Assembly: GCA_030278955.1 (NCBI GenBank)
Contig: JAOANR010000006.1
Coordinates: 26,047,763 to 26,111,762 of the forward strand
Direction of reading: 5' to 3'
From: Hygrophila difformis
Lineage: Eukaryota; Streptophyta; Magnoliopsida; Lamiales; Acanthaceae
Length of the DNA stretch: 64,000 nt
Below the pieces are notes generated by a model. That model saw nothing but the letters and a program-made list of their open reading frames with translations. It ran no database searches and was not told the DNA's origin. Shown piece after piece: positions 1 through 11,070 of this stretch. Within the stretch, counting starts at the first letter, position 1. Each line of letters starts with the position of its first letter. A program made the position numbers and the translations under genes.

Positions 1-1611
1 ATGGGACTGTTAAAGAGCTTGCCTAATTTTTCCTACCGAAAGCGCACGGTATCAAGCTGCAGTATTTATTTTTATTGTCGGGATCGTTCATTAGAGAGTT
101 ACACGATAGAAGCGTTTTAATAGGATTATTTGTTTTAGAACTTGTTTCTACTCTTGATTTAAGGATGGTGTAATGATGATGACTAAGAATTAAATGCTGA
201 ACTGTAAATGCATAAGCTGTAAGCAAAAAAAAGAAAGCAATTAAAATGATGTTGGATGATATGAAAATCTCCATGAGTTAAAGATAGTGTGGACCAAAAC
301 AAACAAACGAAATAAGAATATGATGAGATTATCATACTTCAATGGTTAAAAACAGAATGAAAGCTCATTCAGAATAAACAAATCCTTTATGCAATTTTAA
401 CCAAATCTTCATGTCTTAAATCACTTCCCAAGACAGGTCAATTCGGTCGTTGTGGTCGGACTCTAACTTGTGACTCAGTGTCACGACACTTTAAAGCACT
501 GAAATCATAAGATACTGTCATCACAGGATGATCGGTCAGACTCATTCTGTGACAAAAGCTTTTAGAACTGTCACTTAATCTATCTCTTTCGGACTCAGAT
601 TAAGCCTTCGATAACTCAGTGTCACATCTAAATCATCTTATATTCATCTGAACTTGAAATTGTTCTTTTTATTACTCTGAATCAGATTAATCTCATGACC
701 CTATATTGGATGTCCTCTACAAGAAATGAAAAAGTGAGTATTTAAATCTATCGTCCAATGGTTTCATAAGACTTAACTCCTCAGAGTAATTCCTTCAAGT
801 AATTGTAAGAAGTAATTGTCCTGTAAGTATATCAAGATGAGATTGCTATTCAAAATCCTTGACTTATCTAGACCACTCAGATTCATACAGATGCTTTAGC
901 TTGAGAAATCTTTGTAAACAACTCCAAATACCCATGACTTGACTCAGGATTAGTAAGACTTAGAAAGAATATTTAATCTCCTACCCATAGCATATAGTGG
1001 AAACTATAAAGCTATGAACCCTGGAAATTAATCTTCTTAAAACTCCCACTAATTATTGGGACAAAAGATGGTTTTTGAAACATCTTTCCCTTTTAAACGA
1101 CATGTACTAAATGCCCAACTAAAGAACAAGTTTGTTCTTCATCACCCTAAGTAAATAATGATTGAGAAAACTTATATCATCATCTTTCTCAATGTACTAA
1201 TGAAAATATTAACATGAATTCCGAATATGAATTATGAATCTATATTTAAGAAGTAAGATTACTCATCATAAACAGGGAAATATCCCAAAATATCATACGT
1301 ATAAGTAGTATTTTATGTATAAAGAAACGATGAGGGTTCTGAGTCCTCTTAATAAAAATGCTAGGGTGTTTCCAAAATATAAACTGGAAATTAGACAGAA
1401 TTAGGAAATTACTTTCCTATGAAAAAGATTTGAGAAATAATTCTGCAAAATAAATGTCCAAGATAGCTCGCAGTAACTATTTTGGGTTTCAAACTATGAA
1501 CATTCCAATTTTCCGCACGCTATGTATGTACAGCGTGGAGGGAATTATTGTTCAAAGAATGTTCCTCAGATTTAGTTTATACAAAGAACTGAATGCCTCG
1601 CAATAATATCT
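1..1611. other. AT-rich flank, no gene recognised
   Basis: No reading frame here resembles a known protein; the longest frames are short and AT-driven. The stretch is continuous with 4291-6060, because the solo LTR between them is bounded by a 5-bp target duplication. Read on the minus strand it looks like the leader or tail of an old retroelement: there is a TATA-like site further right at 5393-5401, and a GTGGGAG-type purine run near 1050. No pol domain supports a class. A short inverted repeat, CACGCT/AGCGTG, lies at 1516-1537. Confidence 0.5.
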
Positions 1612-2140
1612 GTAAGTGTAATACCCGGAAATTTTCTAACATAAAATAAATACAATAAATAAAGAAATAAATGTAGAGGAAATGAGAAATGGAATTTAAA
1701 TTAAAAAGGAAACAAAATTCCGAGAACCCGGGAAGCCGAAGACAATTTAATCGAATAAATGGTTACACGGGGACCCGACACCGATAGACTCAATAACTCG
1801 AGTCCAAATATAAATTTAGATCTGAATAAAATTAAGATAGGAAATCGGAACCCGAAGATACCCCGAAGATCATAAAACGGGAGCATAGAAGGATAGAAGT
1901 CCGAAAGAGAGGAGGAAAAGCACGACGGATCGCACGACCCGCCCGGACCGAAGCCCAGGTGAGTTCGGCGCGGTGGCCGCGCGGTCACAAGGGGAAGGGC
2001 GCGCCACGGCCGCACCAAGCGACAGATTCGCCCGTTGCGTGAATCTCTCGCCCGAATCCGGATTTTTCGACTTTCGGTTGAACATCTTTCGACTCTAGAC
2101 TCTTAGAGTCAGATCTTGGACGCCCTAGGCCTTAGTTATC

Positions 2141-2149
2141 TATAAATAA
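2141..2149 (+). promoter_or_regulatory. TATA box of solo LTR G1
   Basis: TATAAATAA lies about 525 bp into the LTR, just after a CG-rich block (about 1920-2060). The same box stands at the equivalent place in every related LTR here. Transcription would start about 30 bp downstream. A GTG/GTAAG splice-donor-like site follows at 2299. Confidence 0.7.
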
Positions 2150-3406
2150 GACCTCCTAAAAGCTCCGAATACGTTTGAAACCCTACGAAATCTCTCTATA
2201 CGTCGAAACCTCGAAACCCTAATCCCGGAGTCGTCGGAGACACGAAGGCAAGAGAGGAGACTGAGTTGGACGAAAATCCAAAGACTCCCGTCATCGTGGT
2301 AAGATCTGATCCCTTCTTTACCATGGTTGATTCGAAAACGAATCCTAATTAAACCTCTTTTCTATTCTAAACCCCGATCCGGACGCGTTGAGGTGAAACG
2401 AAGGATCTCGGAGGGAGGACGAAGAACGTGGAAGCCACGCCTCCGAATCATCGAGCCGAGACATCCATAGATCTGTAAGTTAACTCTTACATGGTTTGGA
2501 CGAAATTAAAATACGTTAGATTTAAAGATTCGAATCAAAGACATGAAATCTGCCAATGTAAATCTTTTAACGCCGCAATAGTTTTGTCGAATTTTTCCGA
2601 ACCTTAAAACGACTTCAAACGGAAAAACATAAAACACGAAAAACGTTCCTAAAACCTAGATCTATCTACTGTAAAATTTTCATAATTTTTCATCGTGTTT
2701 TGATATCCGAAAACGACCATGAACAGACCTGCCTTTGGATTAGATCTTGAAACCGTGACAGAACTTTAGTTCGAACTTGTTGGTGATTTCTACGTTAGAT
2801 CTAGACCGATCTAGGCTTGGCGTTGAACATAAGAGTTGTAGATCTATGCGTTAAGAACACCTCCATAAAATTTCAGAATTTTTCGTGATGATTTGATATA
2901 TGAAATCCATCCGAAACCGAACTGCTAGGATGTGGATCTTGAAATTCTTGAAAGAATGTAGGTCAGAACTTGATGACGTTTTTGACTAGGGTTCTAGGCC
3001 GATTTAGATCTTTTGCCGAACATGAAAGTTGTAGATAAACGTCTTAAGATGGTCTCTTTAAAATTTCATAAAATTTGGAGTTGATTTGCTATGATAGATT
3101 TCAATATCTTTAAACTGTGGTCTGCGAAATTCGGACAGATTTGTGTTTCTGCGAAAATTGACGTTTTTGACATGTTTCGTATCTCGGATTGAAAACGTTA
3201 AAACTCAAAAGTTGTTCATCTCGATGTTTCTGAGTCATTAGTGAAATTTCGGAATTTTTGAAATTAAATCTGAATTTAGATGAATTTTAGAGTAAACAGT
3301 GATTTACCGGAAGTCAAATATTGAAATCTTGTTGAAACATGAAATTAGTCTTTAAGGTTTAAATGATTGGGAATTCCTTTGAAATAAAACACACATGAAA
3401 TACGAT

Positions 3407-3631
3407 GCTTGCCGAAAGGCAATTGAAATATCCTGCTTGCCGAAAGGCAATTGAAATATCCTGCTTGCCGAAAGGCAATTGAAATATCCTGCTTGCCGAA
3501 AGGCAATTGAAATATAGTGCTTGCCGAAAGGCAATTGAAATATAATGCTTGCCGAAAGGCAATTGAGATATAACGCTTTCCGGAAGGCAATTGATAAATA
3601 AAACTTGCCGAATGGCGATTGAAATATAAAC
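3407..3631 (+). repeat. Tandem array of about eight 28-bp hairpin units
   Basis: Eight units of about 28 bp follow each other. The first four or five are nearly identical and the last three are degenerate. Each unit contains TTGCCGAAAGGCAA, a 5-bp perfect stem closed by GAAA, a GNRA-type tetraloop if transcribed. The units are contiguous, with no unique spacers. The array replaces the U5 block that related LTRs carry at this point. Confidence 0.93.
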
Positions 3632-4290
3632 TTGAAACATGAGACATGAGATATGAAACTAGAAGACTCGAAAAAAATTGTTCCTTTTAGATTATGCCTT
3701 AAAGTATGTCTTGCAATTGTTTTACTTTGCGAATTATATTTATGATCTTATGAAATCTCTATCTTTTAAATTATGCCATTATAATTATTGTTAGCTAAAT
3801 AAAATTAGATTATGTCGTGTTGTGCACATGTGTTCTTTAAATATTAAATAATGGCTTTGAAACCCCATAGTATGTATGTGTTAACTTACTCAGCACGTAG
3901 TGCTGACCAAACCATTTTTATTTCTTTTTCTTCCAGAGTTGAGAATTATGCATCGTCATATGCATACACGGGAAGCTTGGGATGATATATTATTTTGAAT
4001 TTTTGTATTAGACTAGATCTTGCATGAACGGGCCTGTTTAACCCGTGATTAGGCTATGTTGGCCCTATTTTTATATTCCGCTGCATTATACATATGTAAT
4101 TATTATTTTCCGCTGCAACTCTGATGTATTATTTTTAAATTATATATAAATGGGTTGTTTGAATGTTTTAAATTCTGAAAAACCATAGCCTTGCATCTCT
4201 TTAGCAAGCTCGGAGAAACCGTGTCTTGCTAGGGAAGTGTGGCGGTGACATCCCGACCTGGGTGACCAAAAACCGGGGTGTTACAGTAAG

Positions 4291-6060
4291 AATGCGGCGA
4301 GGTATTCAATTCCTACTTATAGAATAGGGGTTATATCTGTATAAGAAATAAGTAGCTGATATCCCAAATTATGGGAATCAATTCTGTTGCTATTTTAAGT
4401 TGGCTCTCTCGCTTTGTCAAAATGACATCGCGAGAGTATTGAAATAGCCTCTCTTGAAACAAAGTTGTCTGGATAATTCCTCGCGTCATCTTTTAAGATG
4501 GAGCGTGATTTCATCCTTATATGAAGTAAATGATCAAATCCTGAAATTATCATAACTACCTCCTGGAAAATTTAATCAGAAACAATGAACAAAACAGAAC
4601 CTTTTACGTCCAGATTCGAGAATTTAGAGTTGTTAATTCTTAAAGATTATCATGCGATGATTAACACTGCATGGGTCCTTAGGAACCTTTTAGAGTTCTG
4701 AACATTAATTTCTGCGGATTTCTTCCAAATTTGTGATCAAGGTATAATATCAACAGAAAATCGAATGAATTCATAATTCTGCCAGTTTCATACCTAACTC
4801 GGTTACAATATCCAAACTTCTTTAGTAATTAGAACGGACAAATTACGAATTAAAGATGTGATAGTAATATGATCTCGAGAATCAAATTATCGACATGATG
4901 CAAATTCCAAGAAGTGAATATTGTGTTCGAGGTCTATACTTCTCTGAAACAAAATTGAAGAACATCAAATTATGATAAAACCTTTCAAAATTGTAACCAG
5001 AAAGATAAGAAATGCACGATTTGATAACTGATCGTTCTTCATATATCTTGAATAACAAAGAAATTAAAAACGAATACACCTGGAAATCTGATTGCAATCA
5101 GAATAATGCGAATTTGAACGAAGAAGTCGGAAACTAGATGGTGATCGTCATAATGGATGAACAAAGCATTCCGATAGCAATTCTTCTTCCAGGGTATCCT
5201 CAAATTAATCTATTAAAATATTCCGACGAAAATCTACTGCGAAATTGAATTACAAATCTGAAGAACTTGAAGTAAATTGCAGTGAAAAGTAAACCCTAGC
5301 TAACCTACCTACTGAATTCTAAAAGTGAACTGGAGAGTAAAATGAGCTATTCTCTTCAATCTCCCGCTGCTTGAGCTGATCCCCCAAGGGTCTTATTTAT
5401 AGATGGGCATTGTAACTGCTTCTGCCTTGGATGATAACCGCTCGCATCAGAATAGCTCTCCTCTCGCTTTGTCCAGTTCCTTCAAAGCGAGAGTAAAAAA
5501 AAATGGAATTGTCTTTCTCGACAAGGCGAGATCTCACAGTCTCTTCCAACAGCTTGCTTCTCGCCATAACACTTAAGACTTCCTGTCTTGCACAAATTTT
5601 CTTTCCTCGCGATGTCAAACAATCATCGCGTGGACTTCAACTTCTAAACGTTTTTCCTTAGATCTTTCCTGATTTCGTATGTAAGGCCTCGCATCATTCA
5701 TTTCTTTCCTCGCTATGTCCATTCCCATCTCCCGCAGCCTTTCAATTTAACTTCCTGCTGAATGACAAAGCGTGAGTCAGTTCAAATAAAAACATAGCGG
5801 GCGAGACTTGCAATGAAAACTTAGAATTTCAAGCCATTTTTTATGTAATTCCAGCTTCTTCATAATCTTGGTTCTTCTTCCATCTTTTCACATCTTCCAT
5901 GATTATTCATCAAAAACTTATGGAATTAAGAACAAAAGATCATCTTTAAAACACTAAATTGGACGCAAATGACAGTCATAAAAGACTGTCATCAGTGAAC
6001 AATATCCAGAAGTGATCGAATGCGACTGGACGGATCTGAGATTCAAGGTAAGATACCAGG
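4291..6060. other. AT-rich flank with CTCGC hairpins, no gene recognised
   Basis: Continuation of the 1-1611 flank up to the assembly gap. No protein-coding frame is convincing. CTCGC/GCGAG motifs recur and several form inverted repeats: 4406-4436 (14-bp arms, two mismatches), 5461-5493 (perfect 11-bp arms) and 5608-5630 (7-bp arms). Together with a minus-strand TATA box at 5393-5401, this looks like the U3/promoter side of an unclassified retroelement. That is inference only. Confidence 0.4.
5393..5401 (-). promoter_or_regulatory. Candidate minus-strand TATA box
   Basis: TATAAATAA on the minus strand, followed by a purine-rich stretch and a pyrimidine-rich leader, in the style of plant LTR promoters. 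The CTCGC hairpin at 5461-5493 lies about 60 bp upstream of it. No gene or element could be assigned downstream. Confidence 0.35.
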
Positions 6061-6560
6061 NNNNNNNNNNNNNNNNNNNNNNNNNNNNNNNNNNNNNNNN
6101 NNNNNNNNNNNNNNNNNNNNNNNNNNNNNNNNNNNNNNNNNNNNNNNNNNNNNNNNNNNNNNNNNNNNNNNNNNNNNNNNNNNNNNNNNNNNNNNNNNNN
6201 NNNNNNNNNNNNNNNNNNNNNNNNNNNNNNNNNNNNNNNNNNNNNNNNNNNNNNNNNNNNNNNNNNNNNNNNNNNNNNNNNNNNNNNNNNNNNNNNNNNN
6301 NNNNNNNNNNNNNNNNNNNNNNNNNNNNNNNNNNNNNNNNNNNNNNNNNNNNNNNNNNNNNNNNNNNNNNNNNNNNNNNNNNNNNNNNNNNNNNNNNNNN
6401 NNNNNNNNNNNNNNNNNNNNNNNNNNNNNNNNNNNNNNNNNNNNNNNNNNNNNNNNNNNNNNNNNNNNNNNNNNNNNNNNNNNNNNNNNNNNNNNNNNNN
6501 NNNNNNNNNNNNNNNNNNNNNNNNNNNNNNNNNNNNNNNNNNNNNNNNNNNNNNNNNNNN
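6061..6560. other. Assembly gap (500 N)
   Basis: Exactly 500 N, which looks like a placeholder and not a measured length. The sequence right of it already encodes the stretch just upstream of reverse transcriptase of a Tat element. The missing 5' LTR, gag and protease would need several kb, so the true distance may be much larger. Confidence 0.97.
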
Positions 6561-7479
6561 CCGAATTACAAACGAAGATATGGGAATCAAAATGATGAAT
6601 AAAACTGCAAAAAAATTAGTCGAGCCCGAGTCAGCCGAGCTCAAGCCAGAAGAAGAAAAGGAAAGTGGAGTGAATTGATGGACTCTATCCCAAAGCATAC
6701 ACCTGATTTCAGAGCACAAGACCCTCTGAAGATGATCAACGTTGGTACAGAAGAAAACCCCATAGAAATTCCAATCAGTGCAAACCTGGATCAGGTCATG
6801 GTCAGTCGATTCAAAGAGGTTTTGATTGAGTTCAAGGATTGCTTTGCTTGGGACTATACGGAGATGCCTGGTTTGGAACGATCAATTGTGGAGCATCATT
6901 TTCCTATCAAGGACGGCTTCAAACCGCATAAACAGCTGGCCAGGAGGGCAGCACCCGAAATCGTCCCAAAAATTAAAGAGGAAATAGCGAAGCTATTAGC
7001 GGTCGGGTTTGTCAGGCCAGCTAACTATGTAGAATGGTTGTCAAATATTGTATCAGTCATAAAGAAGAATGGGAAGTTGAGAGTATGTATTGATTTTCAA
7101 AATCTCAATATAGCGACTCTCAAAGATGAGTATATGATGCCTATTGTTGATTTGTTAATAGATTCAGCCGCAAAACAAGGGATGTTATCCTTTACCGACG
7201 GCTATTCAGGGAACAATCAGATTTTCATGGCCGAAGAAGATGTGCATAAAACTGCATTCAGATGTTCCGAGGCCATTGGGATTTATGAGTGGGTTGTTAT
7301 GCCATTCGGTTTAAAGAATGACGGGGCCACCTATCAAAGGGCCATGAATTATGTCTTTCACGATCTAATTAGAGATTGTGTAGAAGTATATATTCACAAT
7401 GTTATGGTCCGATCTAAGGAAGTAGAAAACCATTTAGCCGATTTGAGAAAGGATTTCTTCAGGAAGAGGCTGCATGCAG
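6561..7479 (+). pseudogene. Element A pol, first part: reverse transcriptase
   Basis: The frame is open from about 6603 and ends where element B is inserted. It starts just before RT with the Tat-typical stretch around FAWDYTEMPGL, then reads through fingers and palm, with the motif A aspartate kept (FTDGYSG). The YxDD box reads YIHN (codons at 7389-7400), so both metal-binding aspartates are replaced, by His and Asn. A functional RT needs them. The apparent start is not real; this is the middle of a polyprotein whose 5' part lies beyond the gap. Confidence 0.85.
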
Positions 7480-10065
7480 TGTAATACCTGAGAATTTTGC
7501 AAAAATAAATAAATAAGATAAATAAATAAATAAACAATAAACAAAACAATAATAATAAATAAATATAATAAATGAATAAACATAATACATAGACAAGGAA
7601 ATGAGAAATGGAATTTAATTTAAGAAGGAATTAAATTTCCAATACACGTAAAGCCAAAGATAAATTAATCAAATAAATTGTATAAGTGTACCCGACACTA
7701 ATGAACTCGAGAGTTCGAGGCCAATATTAAATCTAGACTCGAGTAAGAATTTAGATAGGGAATAGGAGCCCGAAAATATCCCGGAAATCCGAATCCGAGA
7801 ACATAGAGGGATAGAAGTCTGAAAGAGAGGAGGAAATGCCCGACGGATCGCACGACCCGCCCGGACCAAAGTCCAGGCGTGGACCGCGCGTTTCCGCGCG
7901 GTGTTTCCACAAACGGCGCGCCAACCCCGCGCCGGTTGACAGATACGCCCGTTGCGAGATTTACTCGCCCGAATCCGGATTTTTCAACTTCGGTTGCTTT
8001 CCTTTCGGCTCAAGACTCACCAAGGCCGACCCTAGACGTCCATAGATCCCTTACCTCTATAAATAAACCTTGGAATCGATCCCAAACACTTTTCAAAACA
8101 TTCATAATCTCTATACGTTCGAAAACCCTAATCCCGGAGTCGTCGGAGGCACGAGACCAAGAGAGAACTGCTTTGGACGAATTCGGGGTCTTCCAATGTC
8201 GTGGTAAGTTCTGATCCGTTAGTTCTTTACCGATTAATGGTACGAAAACGATTCCTAACTTAATCTCTTTCCTTTCTACACCCCGAATCCGATCTAGAAC
8301 GAAGAACCCGACGAACCGAGGAGATAAACGGTGGACTGGAAGCCACGCCTCCGAATCGACGAACCCGGACGACCGTAGATCTGTAAGTTAAACTTACTAT
8401 GGTTTTGGGCGATTTAAAATACACCTAACGTAACGATCTAATCAAGAAACCTAAAATTGGTCAACACGAAGAAAACCCACGGCGCAACAATCTTGGACGA
8501 TTTTTCCGAACCCTTAAACCTGTTCAAACGAGAAAACGTAAAACACGAAAACGTTCCTAAGACGTAGATCTAGCTACTATAAAAATTTCATAATTTTTCG
8601 TTAAGTTTTGACATCTGAAATCGATCTTAAACCGAGTTGTTCTAAATTTAGATCTTGAAATCTTGACAGAATTTTAGTCTGAACTTGTAGACATTTTTGA
8701 CAATAGATCTAGACCGATTCAGAACTTTAGTTGAACATGAAAGTTGTAAATATATGTCTTAAGTATCTCCCTGTAAAATTTCATCAAATTTAGAGTTAGT
8801 TTGCTATAGTAGATCTTGAAATCTTGAAACTGGTGTTGAAATTTTCGGACAGAATATCATCCTGTTAAAAATTGACGTTTTTCACTTACTTTCATATCTC
8901 AGATCGAAAAACTTAAAACATGAAACTTGTTCATCTCTGTGGTTTCGATGCACTGGTCAAATTTTAGAATTTTTGGACTTAATACTGATTTTTAATCAAT
9001 TTTGGAGTAAATTGTGGTTTTGACCAAGTCGAATCTTGAAATCTTGTTGAAACGGTCAAATTAGCCTTTAAGGTTTAAACGAGTAGAAAACTCTTGTGAA
9101 ACAAACGTATGAAATCAGAATTTAGGGAATCCCCTTAAAAACTTGATCAATTAAAATTAGGGGGTGAGTGCTCTGCAGGGTGCCCTCCTAACGATTCACT
9201 TCGTGCCTTTACGGACGATGGTGACCCGCGCGAAATTTTGAGATATGTTGCCAAAACGGCATGAGATATATGGCCTACACTCTCGTGAATATCCATATGG
9301 GTTTCCCGAGGCTCCGGAGTGGTACTGGGTATGGTAGATACGGCTGCGGTCGCCGGGCTACCGGATAAACTTGACGAGATTGCGATGCAATCGTGAAATA
9401 CTTGAAATACTAAATCTTGGGTGTAATGGGGATAGTTAAAAATATTATTGGTTGTCGTTTAAATTATTAAATGTTTTATTTAAATTAATTATGGCTTTTT
9501 TTTAGATTATGCTAAACGTGTTGTTAATTAGAGCCATGAATTGATTATGCAAATTGGTTAGACAATTAAATTGAATTATCTATAATTTATTATTATCATG
9601 CTTTTATTTAGATATAAATGAATGGCTTTGAAACCCCACGATCATGTATGTATTAACTTACTCAGCAAGTTGTGCTGACCAAACCATTTATTTCCTTTTT
9701 CTTTACAGAGTATGTGGAATGAGCATGAGCACGTATATGCATGGGGGAAATATTTGGGAAACTTTCTATTTTAAATTTCTTGCATTAGAATATAGTATAA
9801 ACGGGCCTGTTTAACCCGTGTTTTGGCCATGTTGGCCCTACTTACATTTTCCGCTGCATTACTTATACTTAGATACTATTATTCCGCTGCATTATAATAT
9901 TTATTTTGAATTTATATTGAATGGGCTACTTGAATGGTTTTAAATATTTTAAATACTGCAATACCTAGCCTTGCATCTCTCTAGTAAGCTCGGAGAAACC
10001 GTATCTTCCTAGGGAGGTGTGGCGGTGACATCCCGACCTGGGTGACCAAAAACCGGGGTGTTACA
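7480..10065 (+). repeat. 5' LTR of element B
   Basis: A 2,586-bp LTR running from TGTAATACC to GTGTTACA. It opens with an AATA-rich microsatellite (about 7500-7570), then a CG-rich block (about 7850-7950), the TATA box at 8058, a splice-donor-like GTG/GTAAG at 8204 and a long R/U5 tail. Its partner is 16032-18614. The tail holds a block (about 9230-9430) conserved in the other family LTRs but absent from solo LTR G1. Confidence 0.95.
8058..8066 (+). promoter_or_regulatory. TATA box, 5' LTR of element B
   Basis: TATAAATAA about 580 bp into the LTR. Transcripts starting about 30 bp downstream would carry roughly 115 nt before the splice-donor-like site at 8204 and would have a leader of more than 2 kb ahead of the first ORF if unspliced. 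Confidence 0.7.
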
Positions 10066-10068
10066 AGT

Positions 10069-10080
10069 TGGTATCAGAGC
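10069..10080 (+). other. Primer-binding site (tRNA-iMet type) of element B
   Basis: TGGTATCAGAGC starts three bases after the 5' LTR. It is complementary to the 3' end of plant initiator methionine tRNA, the usual primer for this lineage. Confidence 0.93.
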
Positions 10081-10489
10081 CCGGCTTATTTTTAAATTAG
10101 TATTATTATTTTTAAACTATTAGATTATTATTATTTTTAAACTACTATTAATTTTAAAACATTAGTATTTATATTATAATTATAGAAGCCCAAATTATTA
10201 TTTTTAAAATTTCCTAGCCCAAAATTATTTTTGAGCCCAAATCATAATTATTTTTGACCCAATATAGAGGTCCAAGGATTTTGAATACTATTTTAAAATT
10301 TTTAAAGCATTAATTCCATGGATTAATTTTTTTTATTTTTTTAAAAACCCATGGAAAAAAAATATATATATATAGTGCATGAATTATTTTTGGGGGGAAA
10401 TCATCATTTGTATGTGCATACTGCATTACCTAAACTTAGAGAACCTAGAAGCGTGATACATTCTAACTTAGATCTTTTGCTTGCGCTAG

Positions 10490-10825
10490 ATGGCTAGTCA
10501 AGATATGATGAACTTGATGATCAAAATGATGAATGCTCACTTTGACTCCCAACAAACCATAGAACAAATGAAACATCGCCTAGCTCAATTGGAGGCAAAT
10601 CTGCACCACATGGGCAACTTAAGAGAGGCGGACCACCACCGCATAAACCAACTCGAACGCCAAGTCCAAACCCTCACTACGCAAAACCTAATACTGAAGG
10701 AACACGTCGATGCTCATAGAGAGGACTTGAACACCATCTTTGACGACCTACTGCCGCCAAGTTCGGAGGAGGAAGACCCAGAGGAGGATCCCGCTACCCC
10801 ACCGGAGGACGTTTTGAGACGCTAG
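10490..10825 (+). CDS. Short coiled-coil ORF upstream of gag (ORF0), element B
   Basis: A complete 111-codon frame between the primer site and gag. Residues about 20-75 have a heptad-like spacing of Leu, Ile and Met with charged residues, suggesting a coiled coil. Residues about 90-105 are very acidic and proline-rich. A frame of the same length, about 84 percent identical by eye, stands in the same place in element D (62133-62468), and both are free of stops although both gag-pol genes are damaged. No known family was recognised. The ATG directly follows an AG in TGCGCTAG, a possible splice acceptor. It might be a small accessory protein or an N-terminal Gag module made separately. Confidence 0.7.
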   Translation: MASQDMMNLMIKMMNAHFDSQQTIEQMKHRLAQLEANLHHMGNLREADHHRINQLERQVQTLTTQNLILKEHVDAHREDLNTIFDDLLPPSSEEEDPEEDPATPPEDVLRR

Positions 10826-11070
10826 GGGTTCTACTTATAGTAGATACTATTTTTGCTAAGAAAACGTTGCTATTTTTGTACATCCTCCTACTTGTATTAA
10901 AAGCTTCTTTTAAGGGAATAAAATACAAGATTTATTCATTTAAACAAAATAAAACAAAACCTTGCGTTACTTTTAAGCCCAATCAAGCATTATGTGTAAA
11001 AATACAAGCACATTCATAGTAACTTGCCTAGACAATACATTACGTTCTAATTTACACCATTTATAACAGA

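Larger units (their letters stand above)
1617..4285 (+). mobile_element. Solo LTR, Tekay-type chromovirus family (G1)
   Basis: The 2,669-bp LTR begins TGTAATACCC and ends GGGGTGTTACA. It is flanked by the direct repeat GTAAG (1612-1616 and 4286-4290), the 5-bp TSD expected of a Ty3/gypsy integrase. Its two ends match the LTRs of the full element at 7480-18614, and its body shares the CG-rich block, TATA box and splice-donor-like site of that family. There is no internal region, primer site or second LTR, so this is a solo LTR left by recombination between the two LTRs of a former element. It differs from its relatives in carrying a tandem hairpin array where they have a conserved U5 block. 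Confidence 0.93.

Noticed and set aside
1..1611. Minus-strand copia-like 3' end suggested by a GTGGGAG run
   Set aside because: No copia integrase, RT or RNase H wording nearby and no terminal repeat found.
3407..3631. CRISPR-like array
   Set aside because: Units are contiguous with no unique spacers, and the DNA is plant LTR sequence.
5976..6719. Long open frames across the gap
   Set aside because: They consist of N and carry no information.
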